DNA from: an uncultured Pseudomonadota bacterium
GTDB taxonomy: Bacteria > Myxococcota_A > UBA796 > GCA-2862545
Direction of reading: 5' to 3'
Length of the DNA stretch: 64,000 nucleotides
Assembly (NCBI GenBank): GCA_903861005.1
Contig: CAIOSP010000011.1
Span: forward strand, 1 to 64,000
The notes under the pieces are model-generated. The model made no database searches. It was not told where the DNA came from and saw only the letters and a program-made list of their open reading frames with translations. Shown one piece after another: positions 43,663 to 52,021 of the stretch; position 1 is the first letter of the stretch; each line of letters opens with the position of its first letter. The translations under genes were made by a program, and so were the position numbers.

Positions 43663-43799
43663 GCCGCGAGTCTACACCGTTGCCGCCCTTTGCTCCACAA
43701 GTTGTGCGCAACCCTCGCACTTTCCCGCGGACACGCTGCGCTGGTGCCCTCAGCCGAGGTAGGCTCTCAGAACCCGCCCAGACGCCCTCCGGAGACCGG

Positions 43800-44996
43800 A
43801 TGCCGCTCCCCATCCCCCGCCACATCATCCCCATGGACCTGCCCGAGGTGTCGCTCGCGGCCCGCCTCGCCGCAGGCTCCTCGCCCGGGGAGGACGCGCT
43901 CGTTCGCTTCACGGACGCCGTGGGCAGGCGCCTGGGCGTCCCCCACGTGGTGCCGATCGCGTCCGGCCGACGGGCGCTGGCGCTGGCGCTCCACGCGCTG
44001 CAGCTCAAGCCGGGCGCCCGCGTCGGCGTCCCCACCTACTGCTTCCCGGCGCTGGTTCGGGTGTTCGAGGCCTACGGCTACCAGCCCGTGTTCGTCCCGA
44101 TCGCCGCCGACACGCTGGCGATCGATCCCGACGGCCTCCGACGGGTGGTGGCCTCCCTCGACGCGGTCATGGGCATCGAGCCGTTCGGCCAGATCTGTGG
44201 CGTGCCCGACTGCGAGCCGATCTGCGACGAGGCTGGCGTGCCGCTGATCGAGGACGCGTCCCAATCCACCGGCGCCATTCGGGACGGCCGCCCGGCGGGG
44301 TCGTGGGGCCGCGTCGGCGTGTTCAGCATGGTCGACGGCAAGAACCTCCAGGCGTTCGGCGGCGGTCTGCTCACCACCCACGACGCCGACCTCGCCGACC
44401 GCGCGCGCGCGCGGCTCGGCCCCACCGAGGGCAGCGTCGCCGCCGACTTCCGCGGCGGCCTGGCACGCGCCGCGATGTCCTCGCGCGTACCGTTCGCCGC
44501 CGGCCCGTGGCCCGCGCTGCGCGCCCGCGCCTCGCTGGACCCGGACGGCTTCGACACCATGTTCGACGAGCCCGACGCGCCGTTTGACGCCGCCGACCCG
44601 CTGCGCGCCATGTCGCCCGCGCGCGCGGCGTTTGCGCTGCTGAATCTGCAGCGGCTGGACGAGCGCAACCTGCGTCGCCGCGAGGTCGCGCGCGTGCTGT
44701 TCGCCGGACTCGATGGCGTGGACGGTCTGTCGCTCCAGCGCCCGGGCGCCGGCACGCACACCTACAACGCCTTCCCTGTGCGCGTGCGCGACGGCGCGAC
44801 CTTCGCCCGCCGCCTCATGCGCTTCGGCGTGGACGTGCGCCGCGACTACATGGCGTGGTTCACGCCCGACCGCGCCTTCGACGAGGACGTCGTCTACCTG
44901 CCCAGCCACCCCGGCATGGACGAGGCCGACGCGCGTCGCGTGGTGGCGGCGGTGCGCAGCGTGCTCGGCGCCCACGCGTGGGTGGACGCCACGTGA
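43800..44996 (+). CDS. DegT/DnrJ/EryC1/StrS-type aminotransferase
   Basis: 398 residues from the ATG at 43800 with GGAG six bases upstream; the frame is open further upstream but without a good start. Family features: GRRALALALHALQL near residue 60, VGVPTYCFPALVRVFEAYGY, IEDASQSTGA (cofactor Asp) and the Schiff-base lysine Lys181 in MVDGKNLQAFGGGLL. Such PLP enzymes aminate keto-sugars or related substrates. The substrate is unknown; no sugar-nucleotide genes lie nearby. Its stop overlaps the start of the radical SAM gene (GTGA), so the two probably act in one pathway. Confidence 0.85.
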   Translation: MPLPIPRHIIPMDLPEVSLAARLAAGSSPGEDALVRFTDAVGRRLGVPHVVPIASGRRALALALHALQLKPGARVGVPTYCFPALVRVFEAYGYQPVFVPIAADTLAIDPDGLRRVVASLDAVMGIEPFGQICGVPDCEPICDEAGVPLIEDASQSTGAIRDGRPAGSWGRVGVFSMVDGKNLQAFGGGLLTTHDADLADRARARLGPTEGSVAADFRGGLARAAMSSRVPFAAGPWPALRARASLDPDGFDTMFDEPDAPFDAADPLRAMSPARAAFALLNLQRLDERNLRRREVARVLFAGLDGVDGLSLQRPGAGTHTYNAFPVRVRDGATFARRLMRFGVDVRRDYMAWFTPDRAFDEDVVYLPSHPGMDEADARRVVAAVRSVLGAHAWVDAT

Positions 44997-46279
44997 GGGT
45001 CCTGCTGATCGAGGCGCGCCACGGCGCGGAGCCGGCGCTGCCGCTGGCGCTCGCGCAGATCGGCGCGGTGCTGCGCGCGCAGGGTCATGACCTCGTGGGC
45101 GTGGATCTCGCGTTCGACTCGCTGGGTGACGTGCTCGCCGCGGACGCGGAGCGCGCGGTGATCTTCGCGCTCCCGCCTGAGCTCGCCGGCCTGCGTGACG
45201 TGGTCGAGGCGCTGCGCGCGCGCGGCGCGAGCACCGCGCTCGTGGGCCTGGCCGCGTCATTCGACCCGGTGCGCGCGCGGACGCTGTCGGGCGTCGACGT
45301 GGCCGTCGCGGGAGATCCGGAGCTGGCGATCACCGCATGGATCCGCGGCGACGATCCGGCGACCATCCCGGGCGTGTACGGCGAGACCACGCCGCGCACC
45401 GCCCGCGCGCCGCGTGTGCCGCTCGCCACGCTGCCGCTCCTCGACCGCGCGGTGTTCCCGCTCGCCCGCTACGCCCACGCGATGCGCTCCACCGCATCGC
45501 CGGTCACCGCGACCTTCACCAGCCGCGGCTGCGTGCGGACCTGCGGACACTGCCCCATGCCCGCGCGCCACCTTGAAGGGTTCGACGCGCGGCCCGCGGC
45601 GCAAGTCGCGGACGAGGTCGGTCGGCTGGTGCGCGACCACGGGGTGCGCTGCCTGCACGTCGAGGACGACGCGTTCGTCACCGGGCGTACGCACGCGCTG
45701 GAGGTGTCCCGCGCGCTGCGGCCCTTCGCCGGTCAGCTCGGCTGGGAGCTGGTCAACGGCGTGCGCCCCGGCGACGTCGACCTCGACCTGATCGACGCGA
45801 TGGCGGAGGGCGGCTGCGTACGCATCGTGTTCGGCTTCGAGCACCTGAGCCCCACGCGCGGCGCCTCGTTCGAGGGCGTGATCCACGATCCCGAGCACGC
45901 GCGCAAGCTGGTGTCGCACGCCAAGAAGCGCGGGCTGCGGGTCGGCGGCTACTTCATCGTCGGCCTGCCTGGCGTGGCGACGCCCTCCGACCTCCGCGCG
46001 ACGTGGCGTGCGCTCCGCCTGGGCTTGGACGACGCCAACTTCACGCCCTACGTCGCGCTGCCGGAGTCGCCGTTCACGCGCGGCGGCGCGGTGGACGCCG
46101 GTCGCTTCGCGCACCTGCACTCGGTGGTCGCCACGGCGTCCTTCCTGGCGCGGCCGACGGTCGCCGCCACCTTCGCCCGCGACATCGCGCGCGATCGACA
46201 CGTGCTCGGCGCGCTCGTCGCCAAGGCGTTCGAGCTCGGCGCGGTCGGCGGGCCCTACCCCTTGCGTCCCCAGCCGTAG
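44993..46279 (+). CDS. B12-binding radical SAM protein
   Basis: 428 residues from a GTG overlapping the previous stop. Residues 1-150 form a B12-binding-like Rossmann domain (VLLIEARHGAEPALPLALAQ, then LVGVDLAF, IFALPPELAGL). The radical SAM core follows, with Cys180, Cys184 and Cys187 (SRGCVRTCGHCP) for the 4Fe-4S cluster and a GGYFIVGLPG strand. This architecture is typical of cobalamin-dependent methylases and of related rearranging enzymes. Coupled to the DegT-type aminotransferase, it suggests synthesis of a modified amino-sugar or natural product, but the product cannot be deduced. Its 3' end overlaps the convergent gene by 25 bp. Confidence 0.85.
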   Translation: MRVLLIEARHGAEPALPLALAQIGAVLRAQGHDLVGVDLAFDSLGDVLAADAERAVIFALPPELAGLRDVVEALRARGASTALVGLAASFDPVRARTLSGVDVAVAGDPELAITAWIRGDDPATIPGVYGETTPRTARAPRVPLATLPLLDRAVFPLARYAHAMRSTASPVTATFTSRGCVRTCGHCPMPARHLEGFDARPAAQVADEVGRLVRDHGVRCLHVEDDAFVTGRTHALEVSRALRPFAGQLGWELVNGVRPGDVDLDLIDAMAEGGCVRIVFGFEHLSPTRGASFEGVIHDPEHARKLVSHAKKRGLRVGGYFIVGLPGVATPSDLRATWRALRLGLDDANFTPYVALPESPFTRGGAVDAGRFAHLHSVVATASFLARPTVAATFARDIARDRHVLGALVAKAFELGAVGGPYPLRPQP

Positions 46280-47157
46280 ACGGGCCAGAGCCAGCCGCCG
46301 ATCAGCGCCAGCACGCCCACGCCCAGCGTGATGACGTGGTGCAGCGCCGCGCCCCAGGCGTTGGGCGGCGATGACCCCGGCGACCAGGTCATGCCGACGT
46401 GGTGCAGCCCGACGTTCGCCAGCGGCACCGGCAGATAGGACAGCAGGTCGATCGATCCCGCCGCGCGCGCGACCACCGCCGCCTCGGGCTGTCCGCCCAC
46501 CGCCACGATCGCCAGCGCCACCGAGCCCGTCACCAAGACCAGCTGCGCGACCGTCACCAGCACGAGCGTGACCGCGCGCCCCACGCCGATCGGCACGATG
46601 TGCGGGAGCTCACGACCGGCGACGGTCAGCGTCGGCGTGCCGAATGCGCCCAGCAGCGTCACCGTGGCCAGGCCCAAGGCCGCGAGCGCGATCCCCACCG
46701 GCCCCGCGCCCACGAGCACCGCCGCCAGCGCCACCGAGGCGGTCGTCGACGCGCGGTACAGCAGCTGCACCAGGATGTCCGGGACCGACCGGCCCGTCAG
46801 CCGCGACAACAGCACGACCTCCAGCAGATCCCCCGCCGTGGAGAACAGGGCGTTCGTGCCGTGGCCCACGATGACGGGACGCGCGAGCGCGCGCCACGGC
46901 ACATCCTGGATCAGCACCGCCGTGCGCATCACCTGGATCCCCAGCGCCACCATCAGCAAGATCCCGGCGAGCGTCGCGAGGCCGACCGACACCTCAGGCC
47001 GCGGCTCCGCCACGGGCCCCATCGTGCGCCACCAGACGAACGCGACCGCAGCGCCCGCGCCCAGGCCCACGACCATGCGCCAGACGCTTCCACGCACCTG
47101 GGCGCGGGCCGCGTCCGAGGCGTCCGCCCACGCGGCGTCGGCGCCGGGCTTGGTCAC
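46255..47157 (-). CDS. Flippase-like membrane protein (LPG synthase TM-region family)
   Basis: 300 residues, with about seven or eight hydrophobic helices. Motif-like parts: VIVGHGTNALFSTAGDLLEV and VLLSRLTGRS match the 'G...N.llP...Ge..ra.ll.r..g' region, and DLLSYLPVPLANVGLHHVGM matches the 'lPi..gglG..e' region of the lysylphosphatidylglycerol synthase TM-domain/UPF0104 family. These proteins flip or modify lipid-linked substrates. Here the domain stands alone without the aminoacyltransferase part. Convergent with the radical SAM gene; their ends overlap by 25 bp. Confidence 0.65.
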   Translation of the reverse strand: MTKPGADAAWADASDAARAQVRGSVWRMVVGLGAGAAVAFVWWRTMGPVAEPRPEVSVGLATLAGILLMVALGIQVMRTAVLIQDVPWRALARPVIVGHGTNALFSTAGDLLEVVLLSRLTGRSVPDILVQLLYRASTTASVALAAVLVGAGPVGIALAALGLATVTLLGAFGTPTLTVAGRELPHIVPIGVGRAVTLVLVTVAQLVLVTGSVALAIVAVGGQPEAAVVARAAGSIDLLSYLPVPLANVGLHHVGMTWSPGSSPPNAWGAALHHVITLGVGVLALIGGWLWPVYGWGRKG

Positions 47158-47188
47158 GCGGACCGCATGTGCGCAGCGACCACCACGA

Positions 47189-48592
47189 TCACTCCATCGC
47201 GACGCGGATCGCGCCCGAGTAGATCCAGGGGTAGCTCTTGATCAGGTTGGTGGGCACGCTGCCGAGGAACTCGGTCAGGTGGTTGGGTACCATGTCGACG
47301 CGCACGCGGTACACGCCGCGCTCGACCGGCCACTCGCCGCAGCCCTGCTGAAACTCCTGACCGTCCTTGTAGACGATCACCGAGATGTCCGGTTTGCCCT
47401 CGCCGCGCGGCGAGCCAGAGGCCAGCGTCGGGCAGGTCACGACGAGCTTGCCGGTGGCCACGGAGTCGCCGCCCATCTCCACCACGCCCGCGTCCGTCTC
47501 CAAGTGGAAGTCGAACCCACGCGGCGTGCCCAGGATCTCGAACGCGATGAACGCGCGCCGCGACGCGACCGCCTCGTCGACGTCCGCGAGCGAGTCGCTC
47601 TTGGCGAGCAGCACGGTGGTGAACCAGCGCAGCCCGCGGCGGTACGAGTCCACGCGCTCGCCGTCCGACAAGATCGCCGGGAGCACGTTCTGGTGGGTGT
47701 CGGCGCCCGCGGTCGCCATCATCGGCCCGCGCTGCAGCAAGGCGTCCCACTTGGCGACGCTCACGTCCTGCTGGACGTGCACCGCCAGGAACAGCAGGTC
47801 CGGCTGGGCGTCGCTGCTCGACGAAGTGAACGGCCCCAGGTCCGCCAGGAAGCCGAGCGGGTCCAGCCCGAGGAAGTCCCCACGGATGTTCGGCGCGAAC
47901 ATGGCGTGCACGTTGAACGCCTCGACGGCGTGCAGGCCGGCGTCCTGCAGCTCCGCCAGGTGCTGGGGGTCCTTGCTCTCCGTGTGGGCGATCATCACCG
48001 TGCCGCCCGCTTCGATCATCGCAGCGACCGCCGAGGCGTCCGACGCGTTCATGATCGTGTGGCGCTCCTCCTGCGTGGGCGCGACGATCTGGTGGCGCAT
48101 GCCCACCGGCATCAGCTCGTCCTCAAAGCCCTGCCGCCACAAGACCACGTGGCCATCGTCGCAGGTGATCTTGTTGGCCAGGATGTCGTCGCCCTCGCCC
48201 CGGATGAGCTCGTCGCCGGGGTGCACGTGGAACAGCGCCTCCCAGGGCTGCTGGTCGCCGTAGTCCGGGTGGTCCGTCACAAACGCCACGTCGTACCGGT
48301 CGGTGCAGAGCGCCCGGCGCAGGTCCGCCTCACAGGTGGTGTCCATCACGCCGTTGACCCAGCCGGCGCCGTCGCAGGCGTCGTGGCTGTAGGGCGAGTG
48401 CAGGTGGAACACCGCGCGCCGGGCCACAAACCCACGAGGGGCGTCAAAGGCCTGGGCGGCCTCCGGCATCCGGGGGTTCCACACCCCCACCACGTCGGTG
48501 TCCACCACGCCGACGTCCGTGTCATCGGGGCCGGGGGCCGTGTGGCAGGCGAGCAGCATCCAAGGCAGGTACAAACAGGCGCGTGGCTTCAT
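47189..48592 (-). CDS. PHP-domain metallohydrolase-like lipoprotein
   Basis: 467 residues from the ATG at 48592 with GGGAGG upstream. The signal ends in a lipobox (PWMLLACHT), followed by an Asp/Thr/Val-rich linker. VFHLHSPYSHDACDG (His63, His65, His70) and VAFVTDHPDYGD are PHP-superfamily metal-binding motifs. GGTVMIAHTES and TAGADTHQNVLP further on supply more His/Asp ligands. Many PHP proteins hydrolyse phosphoesters, and CehA/McbA-like members hydrolyse other esters; the substrate here is unknown. Expected location is the outer face of a membrane. The upstream region is shared with the divergent small lipoprotein gene. Confidence 0.75.
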   Translation of the reverse strand: MKPRACLYLPWMLLACHTAPGPDDTDVGVVDTDVVGVWNPRMPEAAQAFDAPRGFVARRAVFHLHSPYSHDACDGAGWVNGVMDTTCEADLRRALCTDRYDVAFVTDHPDYGDQQPWEALFHVHPGDELIRGEGDDILANKITCDDGHVVLWRQGFEDELMPVGMRHQIVAPTQEERHTIMNASDASAVAAMIEAGGTVMIAHTESKDPQHLAELQDAGLHAVEAFNVHAMFAPNIRGDFLGLDPLGFLADLGPFTSSSSDAQPDLLFLAVHVQQDVSVAKWDALLQRGPMMATAGADTHQNVLPAILSDGERVDSYRRGLRWFTTVLLAKSDSLADVDEAVASRRAFIAFEILGTPRGFDFHLETDAGVVEMGGDSVATGKLVVTCPTLASGSPRGEGKPDISVIVYKDGQEFQQGCGEWPVERGVYRVRVDMVPNHLTEFLGSVPTNLIKSYPWIYSGAIRVAME

Positions 48593-48685
48593 GGTCCCTC
48601 CCAACCGGCGGATCCTACTCCACTCGGCCGGGATGTGCCTTGCGGTCTGCGGACGCGCGGCTAAAGTGGCGGTCTTGGAGGAACC

Positions 48686-49033
48686 TTGGTTCGATTCATC
48701 CTCGTGGGTCTGGTCGCCACCGCGTGCGCGACGCCGTTTGGTCAGAAGGTCACCGTCCTGCTGACGGACGAGACGGTCGACTGTGTCACCGCCAACGGCG
48801 ACACCAAGGCCTACGCCACGCTGGAGCTGGACCAACCTGAGGACTTCTACCAATCCGAGGTGGTGAGCCAGGTCGACGGCACCGCCTACCTGCTCCCCGC
48901 CACCCGTGACGGCACCACCGTCACCTACGAGTGCCCCGCCGACTTCAGCTCGCTGATCGTCCGCCACGCCACGGTGCTCCAGGCCAAGCGCCCCACCACG
49001 GGCGGCTCCCCCTCCAGCGCCGCCGCGCCCTGA
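48686..49033 (+). CDS. Small lipoprotein, unknown family
   Basis: 115 residues from a TTG start preceded by a strong GGAGG. The signal VRFILVGLVATACATPF ends in a lipobox-like TAC, so Cys14 is probably lipidated. The rest is strand-rich (KVTVLLTDETVDCVTANG, TTVTYECPADFSSLIVRH) with a Ser/Ala/Pro tail. I do not recognise the family. The next lipoprotein gene follows after 14 bp. Confidence 0.7.
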   Translation: MVRFILVGLVATACATPFGQKVTVLLTDETVDCVTANGDTKAYATLELDQPEDFYQSEVVSQVDGTAYLLPATRDGTTVTYECPADFSSLIVRHATVLQAKRPTTGGSPSSAAAP

Positions 49034-49047
49034 CCTGCGGAGGCTGC

Positions 49048-49815
49048 ATGCGGCGTCTGGCTCTCGCGCTCGTGGCTTGCTCGGCCTGCGTCGGCCGCCC
49101 GCCCGCCAGCGCGGACCTGGGCCCGGACACCGACCACACGGACCCGGCCCCCGACACGGACATCGCGGTCGACGTCGGCAGCACGTACAACTACGCGATC
49201 GTCCACCTCCGCATCCTGCCTAGCGACCAAGGCCTGGACCTCGACGGCGACGGCGTGGGCGACAACGTCCTCGGCTCCTCCGCGCAGCCGCTGAACGCGA
49301 TCATGGCCGACGCGCTGCTGCACGGCGGTCGCGCGATCACGCTCCAGCTCGCGGGCGCCTCCAACCTCCTCGACGACGAGGTCTCGGTTGGCCTTTTCAC
49401 CGGGACGCCGGTGTCCGCGGACGGCGGCCCGAACGGCGAGCCGGTGGTCGACCCAGGCATCGCGGTCGACGCCGAAGGGCGCGCCCTGCTGTCCTCGCGC
49501 GCCACGCTCTCCGCAGGCACCTACCGGACGGCGCTCGCCAATCAGGCGCTCTCGATCGGCTCGATCACCTTCCAGATCGGGGGCGGGCTGCAAGTCGTGT
49601 CGCAGGTGACCGAAGACGCACAGGCTGGCACGCTCGGCCTCGCCGCCAATGCCACAGCACTCGCCGAGCTGCTGCGCGCGGCCGACCAGGGCTCGATCGC
49701 CGACGCGCTCGAGGCGCACGCCGACGTCGACACGAACGCAGATGGCTCGCGCGACGCCGTCTCGGTCGCGCTCGAGTTCTCCGCGGTGCGCGTGGCGCTG
49801 GGCGACGCCCCGTAG
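49048..49815 (+). CDS. Lipoprotein with Asp-rich linker, unknown family
   Basis: 255 residues from the ATG at 49048, with GGAGG four bases upstream; an upstream extension of the frame is antisense-like and less likely. The signal MRRLALALVACSACVG ends in a lipobox and is followed by DTDHTDPAPDTDIAVDVG. One DLDGDGVGD loop resembles a calcium site. The remainder is a beta-rich domain (AITLQLAGASNLLDDEVSV, SITFQIGGGLQVV) ending in a helical segment with DTNADGSRD. Function unknown; probably surface or periplasmic. Convergent with the next gene. Confidence 0.75.
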   Translation: MRRLALALVACSACVGRPPASADLGPDTDHTDPAPDTDIAVDVGSTYNYAIVHLRILPSDQGLDLDGDGVGDNVLGSSAQPLNAIMADALLHGGRAITLQLAGASNLLDDEVSVGLFTGTPVSADGGPNGEPVVDPGIAVDAEGRALLSSRATLSAGTYRTALANQALSIGSITFQIGGGLQVVSQVTEDAQAGTLGLAANATALAELLRAADQGSIADALEAHADVDTNADGSRDAVSVALEFSAVRVALGDAP

Positions 49816-49827
49816 CGTCGCCTGCGT

Positions 49828-50493
49828 CTACCGGAAGCGCAGGCCGATGCCCGTGCGGAACAGACCACCCGACAGGTTGATCGGGCCGCCCGCGTCGCCG
49901 AGCCGCATGTTGGCCGCCGCCTGGTACCCACCCTCGAAGAAGATGGCGCCGGTGACCTTCCAGCCCTTGGCCAGGTCCGGCAGCATGATCTCAGCACCCA
50001 GACCGAACAGGCCCACGGGCGCCGCACCCACCGACGTCAACTGGTTGAGGTTGTCGGGGCGCGTGTTGTCGTCGTCGACGGAGAGCGAGCCGATCGCGAC
50101 ACCCAGCTGCGCGTGCACGTACGGGTAGAAGATGTTTCGGACCTCGTAGTCGCCCTTGAGGCCGACTGAGAGCGTCTCGATGTCGAGCGCGGACGTGTAG
50201 CCGGGGAGCTCCGTGTTGCCGCCCGACGCTGGGTCGTAGAGGTAGCCGTTCGTGTGCGCAGCCTGGAACGACCGCGTCCAGCCGCCGTCGAGCACCAGCC
50301 CGAAGTGACGGCGATCCTGAAAGATCGTGCCGCCTCCGCGCAGGCCGACCGCGTTGGCCACCCACGTGCCGGTCGCCATGTCGACGCCTTCGTCTCCGTG
50401 GAAGTCGGCGACGTACTCAAAGGAGACCTCGTTGCGGGCAGCGAACGCGTCGAGGGGTACCGCGAGCGCGAGCGCGAACAGGAAGGTGCGCAT
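49828..50493 (-). CDS. Outer-membrane beta-barrel-like protein
   Basis: 221 residues. Signal peptide MRTFLFALALAVPLDAFA is cleaved before ARNEVS. The mature part consists of alternating strands with aromatic ends (EVSFEYVADFHG, HFGLVLDGGWTRSF, DIETLSVGLKGDYEV, VTGAIFFEGGYQAA) and ends in GIGLRFR, which suits an OmpW/OmpA-type eight-stranded barrel. The substrate is unknown. It is the last gene of a three-gene operon behind two propeller lipoproteins; its start is two bases from the previous stop. Confidence 0.75.
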   Translation of the reverse strand: MRTFLFALALAVPLDAFAARNEVSFEYVADFHGDEGVDMATGTWVANAVGLRGGGTIFQDRRHFGLVLDGGWTRSFQAAHTNGYLYDPASGGNTELPGYTSALDIETLSVGLKGDYEVRNIFYPYVHAQLGVAIGSLSVDDDNTRPDNLNQLTSVGAAPVGLFGLGAEIMLPDLAKGWKVTGAIFFEGGYQAAANMRLGDAGGPINLSGGLFRTGIGLRFR

Positions 50494-50495
50494 GA

Positions 50496-52019
50496 TCAGT
50501 TCTCCTCTTGCGTGAGCAGCGGACGGTCGAGCATCCCGAGCTGTCCAAAGCCGTTCACCTCGACCAGGTTGTCGGCGTCATCGAGGAAGGTCACCAGCCC
50601 CAGCGCGTCCTGGTGCGTGATGTAGAAGGTGCCGTCCGGCATCGTGCCGATCGCCGCCGGGGGAGAGGGCAGATCGACCGCCTTGACCTGCAGCGACGGC
50701 CAGCTGAGCGAGTAGAGCGTGTCGACGCCGTCCTGTAGGATCAGCGCGCGCGACCCGTCCGCGTCCGCCGCGAAGGTCAGGCCGACGCCCACCCCGTCCA
50801 GGCCGAACGGCTTGACGTCCGTGTCCACCTTCCCGTCCACCTGCCGCAGGTCGGCGACCTCAAGCCGTCCCACCCCCGCGGTCGCGGTGAGCGCGATGGC
50901 GGCGGTGCCGTCGGGTGCCAGCTCCACCTTGGTCGGCGGCTGGGTGAACCGGTAGCGGTCCACCGCGAAGGTGGTGGTGTCGATCCGGTAGCCGTCGAGC
51001 GCGCCCGACCGCGAGTACGCGAACACGAACCCGGGCCCCTGGATCAGGTGGTCGGTCGCCGAGTCGACGTCGAGCGTCTCCACGTCGAAGCGCACGTGGT
51101 CGAGCACGTCGATGCGGGAGGACGCCTTGTAGCTGATGTAGGTGCGGTCGGAGACCGGGTCGACGAGCAGCGCGGAGGGGTGCCCCGCTAGCGCCACGAT
51201 GTTGATGCTCGGGCTCTCCAGGTCGAGCACGTACAGGTCGCCGCTGCCCTCGATGGTGATCAGCGCGTAGTGGTTGTCCGGCGTGAGCGCGACGTCGATC
51301 GGCGTGACCGTCTGGCCTGCGTCCAGCGTCAGCGGGTAGGTCGCGCGTGGCACCGCCACCTGGCTGGTGAGGTCCACGTTGGCGACCTCGCTGCGCGACA
51401 GCACGAGCATGCCGATCGCCTTGCCTTCCGCGTCGTTGCGGAAGATCACGCGGTCGGCCGCGAAGCCGACGCTCACCTCGTACGAGGTCTTCGTCTCCTC
51501 GTCGATCACCAGCACCGAGGTCAGGTTGACCAGGCCGCCGCCCGCGGTGGGGCGGTTCGCGTCGATCGGCGCGACCGCGAAGTGGCCGTCGGCGCTGAAC
51601 GTGAACGCGCCGTACCAGGCGCCCACATCAAAGCGCGCCACCGACCCGCTCGCGTCGATCAGATCCGCGCGGCCAACCTGGGTGAGCCGGTCCGAGGGGC
51701 AGTCGTCCACGTACTTGGACGGCGTCGCGCCCGCGTCACAGACGAACTCGGTGGAGCGCGTCAGCACCGCGCTGCCCGCGCCCGCCTCGATCGAGTCGAT
51801 CTCGGCGTCGTCCAGGTGCACGCGGACGGTGTCCTGTCCGGGGGTCAGCAGCGCGACGTCCCCAGCCCGGGTCAGCCGGACGAAGAGCCCGCCGTCCGTC
51901 GGCAGCGCCGACTGCGGATCCCACAGCCCCTCCTCCTCGGTGTACTGACTCGGGTCGATGTCGTAGCGACCACAGCCGGTGGTCAGGAGCGCGAGCATCA
52001 GCAGCGTGCGGTGGTTCAT
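50496..52019 (-). CDS. Beta-propeller-like lipoprotein (second of pair)
   Basis: 507 residues from the ATG at 52019 with GAGGAG upstream; a GTG six bases earlier is possible. The signal MNHRTLLMLALLTTGCG has a lipobox. The mature part has repeated strand blocks of the propeller kind (DVALTPDNHYALITIEGSGD, LYVLDLESPSINIVALAGHP, KVELAPDGTAAIALTATAG), like YVTN/NHL-type six- or seven-bladed propellers. It belongs with the preceding propeller lipoprotein (two-base gap) and the following barrel protein. A shared surface complex is inferred. Confidence 0.75.
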   Translation of the reverse strand: MNHRTLLMLALLTTGCGRYDIDPSQYTEEEGLWDPQSALPTDGGLFVRLTRAGDVALLTPGQDTVRVHLDDAEIDSIEAGAGSAVLTRSTEFVCDAGATPSKYVDDCPSDRLTQVGRADLIDASGSVARFDVGAWYGAFTFSADGHFAVAPIDANRPTAGGGLVNLTSVLVIDEETKTSYEVSVGFAADRVIFRNDAEGKAIGMLVLSRSEVANVDLTSQVAVPRATYPLTLDAGQTVTPIDVALTPDNHYALITIEGSGDLYVLDLESPSINIVALAGHPSALLVDPVSDRTYISYKASSRIDVLDHVRFDVETLDVDSATDHLIQGPGFVFAYSRSGALDGYRIDTTTFAVDRYRFTQPPTKVELAPDGTAAIALTATAGVGRLEVADLRQVDGKVDTDVKPFGLDGVGVGLTFAADADGSRALILQDGVDTLYSLSWPSLQVKAVDLPSPPAAIGTMPDGTFYITHQDALGLVTFLDDADNLVEVNGFGQLGMLDRPLLTQEEN

Positions 52020-52021
52020 GG

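Noticed and set aside
43701-43712. Palindrome-like GTTGTGCGCAAC upstream of bufA as an operator
   Set aside because: Only the outer four bases pair; such a short match is expected by chance in GC-rich DNA.
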